From: Comamonadaceae bacterium
GTDB lineage: Bacteria > Pseudomonadota > Gammaproteobacteria > Burkholderiales > Burkholderiaceae_C
Assembly (NCBI GenBank): GCA_947460165.1
Contig: CANHKH010000010.1
Location: 1 to 22,755, forward strand
Direction of reading: 5' to 3'
Length of the DNA: 22,755 bases
Below, in pieces: positions 13,532 through 21,913 of the stretch. Position 1 is the first letter of the stretch, and each line of letters starts with the position of its first letter. The notes beneath the pieces are model-generated. The model ran no database searches. It saw nothing but the letters and a program-made list of their open reading frames with translations, and was not told where the DNA came from. The position numbers were made by a program, and so were the translations under genes.

Positions 13532-15907
13532 TCAATTGCGAAACAGGTCCAGGATGCGGCGCCGCTCCTCGGCCGGCTGCAGCACCTGCACGGGGGGGCT
13601 GGTGCTTTCAGCCTCGCTGCTGCGGCCATCCAGGCCCAAGCTGCTCACGCCAGAGCCGCGTGCAAATTCTTCGTAATACCACTCGCCACCCAGGTTGACC
13701 ACGCCAGGCGGCACGGGCGGCTCGCTCACGGGCACGCCCTTGAGCGCGTACTCCATGAAGTTGATCCACACCGGCAAGCTCAAACCTCCGCCGGTTTCCC
13801 GATCGCCCAGCTTGCGCGGCTTGTCATAGCCCATCCACACACCGGCGGCCAGGGTGGGCTGGTAGCCCACAAACCAGGTGTCAATCGAGTCGTTGGTGGT
13901 GCCGGTTTTGCCATACAGGTCTGGCCGCTTGAGCTGGGCCTGGGCGCGAGCGGCTGTTCCCGAGCGCGTGATTTCCTGCAGCAGGCTGGACATCACAAAG
14001 GCGTTGCGGCTGTCTATGCTTCGGTTCGACTCGTTGGGCGCCTGCGGCGGCGTCTCGACCAGGACCTTGCCCGCTTGGTCGGTGATTTTGGTGATCAGGT
14101 AAGGGTTGACGCGCAGGCCGCCGTTGGCAAACACCGCGTAGCCGGTGACCATTTGCATGGGTGTGACCGAGCCCGCCCCCAGCGCCATGGTCAGGTAAGG
14201 CGGGTGCTTGTCGGCGTCAAATCCAAAGCGTGTGATCCAGTCTTGCGCGTTTTGCGCGCCCACCGCCTGCAGCACGCGGATGGAGACCATGTTTTTTGAT
14301 TTTTTCAGCGCCGTGCGCAAGCTCATGGGGCCGTCGAACTGGCCGTCGTAGTTCTTGGGCTCCCAGGGCTGGCCGCCAGTCACGCCTGCGTCAAAAAACA
14401 GCGGTGCGTCGTTGACCACGGTGGCCGGCGTCAGGCCTTTTTCCAGCGCCGCCGAGTAAATAAAGGGCTTGAAACTCGAGCCCGGCTGCCGCCAGGCCTG
14501 CGTGACGTGGTTGAACTTGTTTTTGCCAAAGTCAAAGCCGCCGACCAGCGCCCGAATGGCGCCGTCGCGCGGGTCCATGGCCACAAACGCGCCTTCGACC
14601 TCGGGCAACTGGGTGATTTCCCATTTGTCGGCGGTTTTCATCACGCGGATGACCGCGCCGCGCCGTATGGCAATTTGCGGCGGTGCTTTGTCCGACAGGC
14701 CAGACTGGGCTGGCTTGAGGCCTTCGCCGGTGATCTCCACCGTTTCGCCGTTGGCGCGCTCGGCCACCACTTTTTTGGCGCTGGCTTGCAGCACCACGGC
14801 CGACATCACGTCGCCGTTGTCGGGGTGGTCGGCCAGCGCATCGTCAATCACATCTTCGGCTTCTTTGGGGTCGGCCGGCAGGGTGACAAATTTCTCGGGT
14901 CCCCGGTAAATTTGGCGGCGCTCATAGTCCATGATGCCTCGGCGCAGGGCTTTGTAGGCCGCCATCTGCTCGCCCGAGTTGGCCGTGGTGTAGACGTTCA
15001 GCCCTCGGGTGTAGGCCTCGGCCCCGTATTGGTTGAAGATCAGTTGGCGCGCCATCTCTGCCACAAACTCGGCATGAATGCGGTTCGGGTCGGCGCTGGT
15101 GCGTACGCGCAAAATTTGACCTTTGGCCGCCAGCGCCTGCGGCGCAGTGATAAAGCCATTGTCTTGCATGCGCTCAATGATGTAGAGCTGGCGCGACCGG
15201 GCCCGTTTGGGGTTGGCGATCGGGTTGAAGGCCGAGGGTGCTTTGGGCAGGCCTGCCAGCATGGCCGCCTCGGCCACTGTGATGTCTTTGAGGGGTTTGC
15301 CGAAATAGGTTTCCGAGGCTGCTGCAAAGCCATAAGCCCGGTTGCCCAAGAAAATCTGGTTCATGTAAATCTCCAGGATCTGGTCCTTGGAGAGCGTGTG
15401 CTCGAGCTTGAAGGTCAGCAAAATTTCATAAATCTTGCGCGTGTAGCTTTTCTCGGTCGAGAGGTAGACATTGCGCGCCACCTGCATGGTGATGGTCGAC
15501 GCACCCTGGCTTTTGAAGGAGCGCACATTGGCCAAGCCTGCGCGTATCACGCCCAAGTAGTCGACACCGCTGTGTTGGTAAAAGCGGGCGTCTTCAATGG
15601 CCAGCACCGCGTCTTTCATCACCTGTGGGATGTCTTTGATGGGCGTGAAGCTGCGCCGCTCTTCGCCAAATTCGCCCAGCAAGACCTGGTCGGAAGAATA
15701 AATGCGCAGCGGCAGCTTGGGCCGGTACTCGGACAGCTCCGAGACATCGGGCAAATTGGGATGGGCCACGGCCAAAGCCACGGCCAGCAGCAGCAGCAGA
15801 CCACCCAGGCCCACCACCATCAAGCCAGCCACCCACAAACCCAGGCGCATGGCCTTGTGTGTCAGGGATGGAGGAGGGGTTGCGCGATCAGTGGGGGAAG
15901 AAGGCAT
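13532..15907 (-). CDS. mrcA: penicillin-binding protein 1A (bifunctional class A PBP)
   Basis: The protein polymerises and crosslinks peptidoglycan at the outer face of the inner membrane. The 791-residue product has a short cytoplasmic tail and one transmembrane segment (about 22-48). The GT51 glycosyltransferase domain follows, with catalytic Glu105 (EDARFYQHSGVD) and QGASTITMQ (134-142), then a middle OB-like insert. The transpeptidase domain has SSFK (nucleophile Ser477), SKN (537-539) and KTG (667-669). All catalytic motifs are intact and length is normal. The ATG at 15907 lacks a clear Shine-Dalgarno. It is divergent from the pil operon, the usual neighbour in Burkholderiales and gammaproteobacteria. 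Confidence 0.97.
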   Translation of the reverse strand: MPSSPTDRATPPPSLTHKAMRLGLWVAGLMVVGLGGLLLLLAVALAVAHPNLPDVSELSEYRPKLPLRIYSSDQVLLGEFGEERRSFTPIKDIPQVMKDAVLAIEDARFYQHSGVDYLGVIRAGLANVRSFKSQGASTITMQVARNVYLSTEKSYTRKIYEILLTFKLEHTLSKDQILEIYMNQIFLGNRAYGFAAASETYFGKPLKDITVAEAAMLAGLPKAPSAFNPIANPKRARSRQLYIIERMQDNGFITAPQALAAKGQILRVRTSADPNRIHAEFVAEMARQLIFNQYGAEAYTRGLNVYTTANSGEQMAAYKALRRGIMDYERRQIYRGPEKFVTLPADPKEAEDVIDDALADHPDNGDVMSAVVLQASAKKVVAERANGETVEITGEGLKPAQSGLSDKAPPQIAIRRGAVIRVMKTADKWEITQLPEVEGAFVAMDPRDGAIRALVGGFDFGKNKFNHVTQAWRQPGSSFKPFIYSAALEKGLTPATVVNDAPLFFDAGVTGGQPWEPKNYDGQFDGPMSLRTALKKSKNMVSIRVLQAVGAQNAQDWITRFGFDADKHPPYLTMALGAGSVTPMQMVTGYAVFANGGLRVNPYLITKITDQAGKVLVETPPQAPNESNRSIDSRNAFVMSSLLQEITRSGTAARAQAQLKRPDLYGKTGTTNDSIDTWFVGYQPTLAAGVWMGYDKPRKLGDRETGGGLSLPVWINFMEYALKGVPVSEPPVPPGVVNLGGEWYYEEFARGSGVSSLGLDGRSSEAESTSPPVQVLQPAEERRRILDLFRN

Positions 15908-15930
15908 GCGGGGATTTGGTTGGACCCGGC

Positions 15931-15960
15931 ATTATAAAAATCCGGTGGAGGGTCGGTGAA
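15931..15960 (-). promoter_or_regulatory. mrcA promoter, sigma70-type
   Basis: On the minus strand a perfect -10 TATAAT (15931-15936) follows TTCACC (15955-15960, four of six consensus) after 18 bp. The predicted start near 15924 leaves a leader of under 20 nt before the ATG. Confidence 0.65.
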
Positions 15961-15972
15961 CAGGGTATGAAA

Positions 15973-16077
15973 GCACAGACCTGAACCACAGACAGCACAG
16001 ACGCGATGGACTTTCCTTCTTTTTAACATGAAATAACGAATCAACGCCGGCTGCTGGCTAGCCTAGTTTGTCTGTGC
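15973..16077. repeat. GCACAGAC-type short repeats between mrcA and the pil operon
   Basis: GCACAGAC occurs directly at 15973-15980 and 15995-16002, 22 bp apart (two helical turns). A CCACAGAC lies between them (15986-15993), and an inverted copy GTCTGTGC is at 16070-16077. All lie in the roughly 200-bp divergent control region, so they are candidate operator sites for either gene direction. The bound protein is unknown. Confidence 0.45.
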
Positions 16078-16114
16078 CGCCCAGGTGGGGGCCGCCTTTA
16101 CAGCGGAGGAGTTC

Positions 16115-16999
16115 ATGCCCCTGTGGTCTTTGTCTTGGCCCCCGCGTTCAGCCGAGCCATTGCTGGGCATAGACATGGGTCCCAGCCAGGCCTGTTTGTT
16201 GGCCTGCGCACGCGCCTCACCGCTGGGCCGCATTGAGCAGTGCGCTGTCCTTGCGGTGCCTGCCGATGGACTGCATGAGGGGCGCATCCAGCAGTTTGAG
16301 CTGATGGCCCAGACCCTGCAGCAGTTGGTGGCCTCTGCCGGTGGCGGGCGCCGCATTGCGCTGGCCTTGCCAGAAGCGGCTTGGCAACAGGATGTGGACC
16401 TGCCCGCAGGCCTGCCGCCTTGGGCTTGGCGCCGCTGGCTGGTGGCGCAGGCCGAGCAGCTGGCGCAGACCCCCGCCGATGCGCTGGTCTGGTGCACCGA
16501 GCCCTTGCGGGCTTTCCCCTTGAGGCTGCGGCTGACAGTGCGCTCGCTGGAAGAGGTGCAGGACTGGCAAGGCCTGGCCGAAGCGGCTGGGCTGGACTTG
16601 GTGCTGCTCGATGACCGGCAACGCGTGATGCACCTGGCCCTGCGCGCGCTGGCTGAGCCACCCGCAGCGCCAGCCATGTGGGTCTTGGCAGAGGCCGAAC
16701 ATGAGCGCTGCGTCATTCACCGCTGGGCACCCGGCCTGGCCCATGAGCAGCGCAGCTGGACCGGGGCGTCCGTGCCGCTCGACTCGGACCCGTGGGTTTG
16801 GCCGGCCGGCGGCGCGCTGGCAGGCACGCCCGAGGCTTGTCAGTTCTGGGGCCCCAGATTGGCCGCCGAGCTGGGCGGCGCCTGGCCTGTGCTGGACCCT
16901 TGGCCACGCCTGTCATGGCGCGCCGGCCTGACGCCCCCCAGCGAGATGGGTTGTCCCCTGGTGGCTCTGGGTCTGAGCCTGAGGGCCTGGCGTCCATGA
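16115..16999 (+). CDS. pilM: type IV pilus assembly protein PilM-like (actin-like ATPase fold)
   Basis: PilM is the cytoplasmic actin-fold component of the type IV pilus alignment complex; it binds ATP and the cytoplasmic tail of PilN. The 294-residue product has the N-terminal phosphate-loop-like LLGIDMGPSQACLL and the mid-domain AEAAGLDLVLLDDRQRVMHLALR block typical of PilM. It ends PLVALGLSLRAWRP, as members do. It is shorter and more diverged than the usual 350 residues or so. The ATG at 16115 is set by a strong GGAGGA Shine-Dalgarno (16105-16110); an upstream GTG at 16085 has none. Identity is reinforced by the coupled pilN-OP-Q genes. Its stop overlaps pilN (ATGA). Confidence 0.82.
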   Translation: MPLWSLSWPPRSAEPLLGIDMGPSQACLLACARASPLGRIEQCAVLAVPADGLHEGRIQQFELMAQTLQQLVASAGGGRRIALALPEAAWQQDVDLPAGLPPWAWRRWLVAQAEQLAQTPADALVWCTEPLRAFPLRLRLTVRSLEEVQDWQGLAEAAGLDLVLLDDRQRVMHLALRALAEPPAAPAMWVLAEAEHERCVIHRWAPGLAHEQRSWTGASVPLDSDPWVWPAGGALAGTPEACQFWGPRLAAELGGAWPVLDPWPRLSWRAGLTPPSEMGCPLVALGLSLRAWRP

Positions 17000-17556
17000 G
17001 CGCCCGTCCTTTGCGTGGCTTCAATTACTTGGCCACACTGCCCAGTGCAGCGCCTGTCTCTCCCCTCAGGGGCACAGTCTTGGGCATGGTGTTGGGTTTG
17101 CTCGGCGCCTGGGTCTGGATGGCCAATGAGCGCGAGGCGCTCGAGCTGCAGCGCGCTGACCAGCAGCTGCTGCAGACGCGTATCACAGAGGCAGAGGAGG
17201 CCTTGGGCCGGGCCGCTGAACAAAACCGCCTGGACCAACTCCGGCGCGAGGAGCTCGCCCGAATGCAGTCTTGGCAAGCCAGCCGTTTGCAGCTGCTCGA
17301 TGGCTTAGAGGCCTTGGCTTCGGCCAGCGGCGCTCGCTTGACCTCCTTGCGCCATGAGGATCAGGCCCTGACCGTGCAGGGCCAGCTGAGTGCCGCACAG
17401 TTGGAGCCCTGGGCCCAAGCCGTCTCTGGCCGACTGAGCCGCTGGGGGGCCGCCGAATTGATGGAGCTGCAGACCCCGGCGGAGCCTGAGTCATCCACAC
17501 GTCCAGTGCGCTTTGTGTTGCGCTGGGCCGCCCCAAGCCCGCAGGCCGTGCCATGA
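16996..17556 (+). CDS. pilN: type IV pilus inner-membrane assembly protein PilN-like
   Basis: PilN is a bitopic inner-membrane protein that links cytoplasmic PilM to PilO in the pilus alignment complex. The 186-residue product has a short cytoplasmic N-terminus, one transmembrane helix (about 27-43) and a coiled coil (about 46-85). A small periplasmic domain with the family-type SRLQLLDGLEALASASGARLTSLRHEDQALTV pattern follows. The canonical NLLP-type PilM-binding peptide is replaced by FNYLATLP at 9-16. It overlaps pilM and the next gene by ATGA at both ends, so the whole operon is translationally coupled. Confidence 0.82.
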   Translation: MSARPLRGFNYLATLPSAAPVSPLRGTVLGMVLGLLGAWVWMANEREALELQRADQQLLQTRITEAEEALGRAAEQNRLDQLRREELARMQSWQASRLQLLDGLEALASASGARLTSLRHEDQALTVQGQLSAAQLEPWAQAVSGRLSRWGAAELMELQTPAEPESSTRPVRFVLRWAAPSPQAVP

Positions 17557-18581
17557 GCGGGTCCATGCTTGTGGCCAGTCGCCAGGGCGGGGGCCATGGC
17601 GCTGGTGTGCTGGCAGCGCTGCGCCTGGCCATGGTGCAGCAGCTCAGTGTTCGCCCTTCTTGGGCCTGGGGCCCCGCCATGGCGCCGCTGCTGGCCGCTT
17701 GTGTCAGCGCTGGCCTGTTGTGGGCCTGGCAAATGGGCACAGTCAGTGAGCAAACCCAGGCCGAGCAGCAAAAGCTGGGGCAATTGCAAAGCCAGCTCGA
17801 CGGCTTGCGCCAGCGGCTGGGGCCACAGGGGCCTCCTGCGTCGGCTGCAACCACCACGGCCACCATGGCGACCACCGCAAGCTTGGCGGTCGCCGCGTCC
17901 TCGCCTGCACTGGGCGCAGGGGCCGAGCTCGGGCCATGGCATTGGCGCAGGCTGGCCTTGGTTGCCGGCTTGGCGGTGGAGCTGATCAAGCCTCTGGAGG
18001 CGGGTGGGGCGCGCACAGAGGCGCAGCAGTTGCAGCTGCGTTTGCGAGGGCGCTATCACCAGCACGGTGTGTTTGTGGCTGCCTTGGGCGAGACCGCACA
18101 TGGGGTGCGGCTGCTGCGCTACCAACTGCAGTCGGGGCCAGCAGGCATGCACCTGGCCGATTTGGTCTTGGAATTGCTGCCCAGCCCCAAGCTGGCCGTG
18201 AGTCACCAGGCTGGCCCCAAGCGCAGCTACCAAGGCGCCAGCGGGGCCGACCCGCTGGCTGAGCCGCCACCGGTGGATGCCTGGGCAGAGCTGCCTGCGC
18301 ATTGGCGGGCCGAGTTATCGCGGACCAAGGGCTTGCTGGAGGCCTCGCCTTTGTCGGCATTCGCCTTGACCGGCACGCTGCGGCGCGGCGGTGAATGGCT
18401 GGCTTTGCTGCAAGACGATCGCATGCTCCACACCCTGCGCGTGGGCGACCCCCTGGGCCCCCATGCCGGCCGTGTGCTGCGCATTGCCGAGCATGGTCTG
18501 TGGCTGCGAGAAATTGTTCGCGACAGCGAGGGCCGCTGGAGCGAACACGAGCGCCTGTGGCGCGTGGGGGAAAAGCCATGA
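17553..18581 (+). CDS. PilO-PilP fusion protein of the type IV pilus alignment complex
   Basis: This 342-residue protein appears to combine two normally separate proteins. Residues 1-215 are PilO-like: a transmembrane helix near 42-60, a coiled coil (63-90), an Ala/Thr-rich linker (93-125) and a ferredoxin-like domain with LRLRGRYHQHGVFVAALG (162-179). Residues 258-338 are PilP-like, with ASPLSAFALTGTLRRGG, LHTLRVGDPLGPHAGRV and IAEHGLWLREIVRDSEGRW matching the PilP homology region that binds the PilQ secretin. There is no lipobox or signal before the PilP part, and no separate pilP follows. It sits exactly where pilO and pilP are expected, with ATGA overlaps to pilN and pilQ. Confidence 0.8.
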   Translation: MSGSMLVASRQGGGHGAGVLAALRLAMVQQLSVRPSWAWGPAMAPLLAACVSAGLLWAWQMGTVSEQTQAEQQKLGQLQSQLDGLRQRLGPQGPPASAATTTATMATTASLAVAASSPALGAGAELGPWHWRRLALVAGLAVELIKPLEAGGARTEAQQLQLRLRGRYHQHGVFVAALGETAHGVRLLRYQLQSGPAGMHLADLVLELLPSPKLAVSHQAGPKRSYQGASGADPLAEPPPVDAWAELPAHWRAELSRTKGLLEASPLSAFALTGTLRRGGEWLALLQDDRMLHTLRVGDPLGPHAGRVLRIAEHGLWLREIVRDSEGRWSEHERLWRVGEKP

Positions 18582-20032
18582 CAGACCGCTCACGGACGGG
18601 TGGCTGGCGCTGTGGCCGAGCTGGCCTGGCGTTGTTGGCTTGGCTGTGCGGGGCTGAACTGGCTCTCGCTGAGCCTGAAGAGACCGAGCTGTCAGCCACA
18701 TCCGCACCGGTGCGCCAAGCGCCGCTGGACAGCGGCGCGCTGATCTCCATGAATTTTCAGAACATCGAGGTTCGCGCCTTGCTGCAGGTGCTGGCCGAAC
18801 ACAGTGGCTTCAACATCGTGGCGTCTGACAGCATCAGCGGCAGCTTGAGCATGCGTTTGCGAGACGTGCCTTGGGAGCAAGCGCTGGACACCATCGTGCA
18901 AGCCCGTGGCTTGGTGGCCAGGCGCGAGGGCTCGGTGATCTGGGTGGCCGCCAAGGCCGAGCTGGCCGCGCGCGAGCGCCAAGAGCTCGAAGGTCGGCAG
19001 GCCATGCAAGCCACCGAAGGCGTTCGCACCCAGAGCTTTCGCCTGAACTATGCGCGCGCCGACGAGGTGGCCCGGCAGTTGCAAGCCGGTGTGGGCGCCG
19101 GCCGTTTGTTGTCCCCGCGTGGCAGCATCTTGGTCGAAGTCCGCACCAACCAGCTGTTCGTCACCGATGTGGCGTCGCGCCTTGATCTGGTGCAGGCGCT
19201 GGTGCGCCAGATCGACATTCCGGTGCGGCAGGTCATGATTGAGGCGCGCATTGTGGAGGCGGCCGACAGCTTTGGTCGCTCGCTCGGCGTGCGCTTGGGG
19301 GGTCGGCCATCGTCCAAGCCGGCCCAGCCTGGCCCCAGCCTTTCAGGCAGGCAAGTCGGTGGCGCCTACCTCAAGCCCCAGGTGCCGACTGAGGGCGAGG
19401 CCGTGCCCGGACGTGATTTCGGGGTTGCCGGGCTGGACATGGTGAACTTGCCTGCCGCCGGGCTCAATGGCGTGGCCGCCGCCAGCTTGGCGGTGGCGCT
19501 GTTCAATGCCTCGGCCTCACGTGTTCTCAACCTGGAATTGTCGGCCCTGGAAGCCGAAGGTCAGGGCCAGATCGTGGCCAGTCCGCGCATCGTGACGGCC
19601 GACCAGGTCAAGGCCATCATTGAGCAGGGCACCGAGCTGCCCTACCAACAATCGACTTCCAGCGGCGCCACGGCACTGACGTTTCGAAAAGCCAACCTCA
19701 AGCTGGAGGTCACCCCGCAGATCACACCCGAGGGCAGCATCATCCTCAACGTCGACGTGAACAAGGACAGCGTGGGCCGCAGCACCCCCAATGGCTTTGC
19801 GATTGACACCAAGCATGTGCAGACCCAGGTGCTGGTGGACAACGGCGGCACGGTGATGATTGGCGGTATTTACGAAACCCTGGAGCGGGAAGAAGAATTC
19901 CGCGTACCTGTGCTGGGCAGCTTGCCCGTGCTGGGCGCCTTGTTCCGCAGCCGCACCAAAAGCCTGAGCAAATCCGAGTTGCTGGTCTTCATCACGCCGC
20001 AGCTGCTGGCCGATACGCCACCCCTTCGCTGA
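18578..20032 (+). CDS. pilQ: type IV pilus secretin PilQ, short form
   Basis: PilQ is the outer-membrane secretin through which the pilus passes. The 484-residue precursor has a signal peptide ending ALA at 29-31. An STN/N0 domain (about 55-125) with ISMNFQNIEVRALLQVLAEHSG follows, then an N1/secretin-N domain (about 150-225). The secretin beta domain (about 315-478) has GQIVASPRIVT, the VPVLGSLPVLGALFRS signature and SELLVFITPQLL. PilQ proteins commonly exceed 650 residues because of AMIN peptidoglycan-binding domains before the N0 domain; none fits in the roughly 20 residues here. It overlaps the PilO-PilP gene by ATGA. Confidence 0.93.
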   Translation: MTDRSRTGGWRCGRAGLALLAWLCGAELALAEPEETELSATSAPVRQAPLDSGALISMNFQNIEVRALLQVLAEHSGFNIVASDSISGSLSMRLRDVPWEQALDTIVQARGLVARREGSVIWVAAKAELAARERQELEGRQAMQATEGVRTQSFRLNYARADEVARQLQAGVGAGRLLSPRGSILVEVRTNQLFVTDVASRLDLVQALVRQIDIPVRQVMIEARIVEAADSFGRSLGVRLGGRPSSKPAQPGPSLSGRQVGGAYLKPQVPTEGEAVPGRDFGVAGLDMVNLPAAGLNGVAAASLAVALFNASASRVLNLELSALEAEGQGQIVASPRIVTADQVKAIIEQGTELPYQQSTSSGATALTFRKANLKLEVTPQITPEGSIILNVDVNKDSVGRSTPNGFAIDTKHVQTQVLVDNGGTVMIGGIYETLEREEEFRVPVLGSLPVLGALFRSRTKSLSKSELLVFITPQLLADTPPLR

Positions 20033-20123
20033 TTCGCTTTGTGCTTGGCGCAGCTGCTGTGCCATCGTGTCGCCCATCAGGCCGCATGCGTCTGTGGTGC
20101 CCACCCCCCAAGGCGCAGGGCGG

Positions 20124-20750
20124 ATGCTGTCCAGGGACGTTTATCATTCTGTGCTGCCTGCATTACCCCAACCCATCTTGACTCCCCTTCCCTCGCTCAT
20201 TGCCTGCGTGGGCTTGCCCGGCTCGGGCAAGTCCACCGTGGGTCGGCAACTGGCCAAGCGCTTGGGCGCGCGTTTCACGGACTCCGACCTGGTGATTGAG
20301 CAGCGCATAGGCTGCTCCATCCGAGAGTTTTTTGAGCGCGAGGGCGAGTCCGCCTTTCGTGACTTGGAGGAGCAGGTGATCGCCGAGATTTGTCGCGCAG
20401 GGCAGGGGGTCTTGTCCACGGGCGGCGGCACGGTGCTGCGCTTGGCCAACCGGCAGGTGTTGCGCGAGCACGCCACGGTGATTTACCTGCACTCGCCGCC
20501 TGACGAGGTGTTCAGGCGCTTGCGCCACGACCAGAACCGACCCCTCTTGCAAGTGGCTGACCCATTGGGCCGCTTGCGCGAGCTTTACCATGCGCGCGAT
20601 GCGCTTTACCGCGAAACCGCGCACCGCGTCTTGGAGACGGGTCGCCCCTCGGTGTCCAGCTTGGTCCACGCCATTCTTGCGCCATTCGAGCAGGCCAGCC
20701 CCTCGCCCATGGCGGGCCCTGGCATGGCTTCTAGCCCCGCCCGCAACTGA
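20124..20750 (+). CDS. aroK: shikimate kinase
   Basis: AroK phosphorylates shikimate with ATP, a step towards chorismate. The 208-residue form shows Walker A GLPGSGKS (30-37), the shikimate-binding FTDSD (51-55) and FRD (Arg79). It also has the glycine-rich STGGGTV (98-104) and the lid NRPLL with Arg139. The ATG at 20124 gives about 26 residues before the first strand, longer than typical. GTG at 20067 or 20151, or TTG at 20178, are other possible starts, and none has a clear Shine-Dalgarno. The gene follows pilQ by 91 bp and precedes aroB by 8 bp, the conserved pilQ-aroK-aroB order. Confidence 0.95.
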   Translation: MLSRDVYHSVLPALPQPILTPLPSLIACVGLPGSGKSTVGRQLAKRLGARFTDSDLVIEQRIGCSIREFFEREGESAFRDLEEQVIAEICRAGQGVLSTGGGTVLRLANRQVLREHATVIYLHSPPDEVFRRLRHDQNRPLLQVADPLGRLRELYHARDALYRETAHRVLETGRPSVSSLVHAILAPFEQASPSPMAGPGMASSPARN

Positions 20751-20758
20751 AGAAATCT

Positions 20759-21901
20759 ATGGCCTCCTCCTTGCCTTCCTCTTTGCCGCTTGCTCCATCT
20801 CTGGCGCCTGAGCGCGTGAATATTGCGCTCGGCGAGCGCAGCTACCCCATCGTGATAGGCGCGGGCCTGCTGGGCGATGCCGCCACCTACGCCCAGCTGC
20901 CTGGAGCCGCCACCGCGCTCATCGTCTCCAACACCACGGTGGCGCCGCTGTATGCGGCTCAGCTACAGCTTGCCTTGCAAGCGCGTTACCCGCGTGTGTT
21001 GCTGCTGCAGCTGCCCGACGGCGAAGCCCACAAGGACTGGGCCCACCTGCAGCTGATTTTTGACGCCCTGCTCGCGCACGGCTGCGACCGCAAAACCGTG
21101 CTCTTTGCTCTGGGCGGCGGTGTGGTGGGCGACATGTGCGGCTTTGCCGCCGCCAGCTACATGCGCGGCGTGCCTTTTGTGCAGGTGCCCACCACCTTGC
21201 TGGCGCAGGTCGATTCTTCGGTGGGCGGTAAAACCGCCATCAACCACCCGCTGGGCAAGAACATGATTGGCGCCTTCTACCAGCCGCAGCTGGTGGTGTG
21301 CGACCTGGACGTGCTGGCCACCCTGCCCGAGCGCGAGCTCAGCGCGGGCCTGGCCGAGGTCATCAAATACGGCCCCATTGCCGACCTGGCTTTTTTGGAC
21401 TGGATTGAAGCGGCGCTGCCCGCGCTGCTTGCGCGCGATCCCCAGGCGCTGTCGCACGCCGTCAAGCGCAGCTGTGAGATCAAGGCCCATGTGGTGGGCC
21501 AAGACGAACGCGAAGCCGGGCTGCGCGCCATTCTCAACTTTGGCCACACTTTTGGCCACGCCATCGAGGCCGGCATGGGCTACGGCCAGTGGCTGCATGG
21601 CGAGGCCGTGGGCTGCGGCATGGTCATGGCCGCCGAGCTGTCACAGCGACTGGGCCTCATTGATGCAGCGCTGGCCGCCCGCCTCAAGCGCTTGGTGCAG
21701 GCCGCCGGCCTGCCAGTGCAGGGGCCGCGCTTGGCCGAGGACAACGCTGGGCGCTACCTGGAGCTCATGCGCTTGGATAAAAAGTCAGAGGCTGGCGAGA
21801 TCAAGTTCGTGCTCATCGACCCCCCCGGCAGCGCCGCGGTGCGCGCCGCGCCCAATGCGCTGGTGCGCCAAGTCATTGATGCTTGTTGTGCACAGGCCTG
21901 A
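20759..21901 (+). CDS. aroB: 3-dehydroquinate synthase
   Basis: AroB converts DAHP to 3-dehydroquinate, the second step of the shikimate pathway, using NAD and a divalent metal. The 380-residue protein has the NAD-binding GGGVVGD (119-125), the substrate and NAD site VDSSVGGKTAIN (151-162) with GKNMIGAFYQP, and Glu200 in AEVIKYG. NFGHTFGHAIE (His263) and LHGEAV (His280) complete the metal site. It begins eight bases after aroK, and these two enzymes of the same pathway are clearly one operon. Length is ordinary for the family apart from a low-complexity Ser/Pro/Leu N-terminus of about 18 residues. Confidence 0.97.
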   Translation: MASSLPSSLPLAPSLAPERVNIALGERSYPIVIGAGLLGDAATYAQLPGAATALIVSNTTVAPLYAAQLQLALQARYPRVLLLQLPDGEAHKDWAHLQLIFDALLAHGCDRKTVLFALGGGVVGDMCGFAAASYMRGVPFVQVPTTLLAQVDSSVGGKTAINHPLGKNMIGAFYQPQLVVCDLDVLATLPERELSAGLAEVIKYGPIADLAFLDWIEAALPALLARDPQALSHAVKRSCEIKAHVVGQDEREAGLRAILNFGHTFGHAIEAGMGYGQWLHGEAVGCGMVMAAELSQRLGLIDAALAARLKRLVQAAGLPVQGPRLAEDNAGRYLELMRLDKKSEAGEIKFVLIDPPGSAAVRAAPNALVRQVIDACCAQA

Positions 21902-21913
21902 GCCCCACAAGGC

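Noticed and set aside
14507..15937. 476-codon plus-strand open frame opposite mrcA
   Set aside because: It lies antisense to an intact PBP1A with all catalytic motifs; the composition is that of a GC-rich antisense frame.
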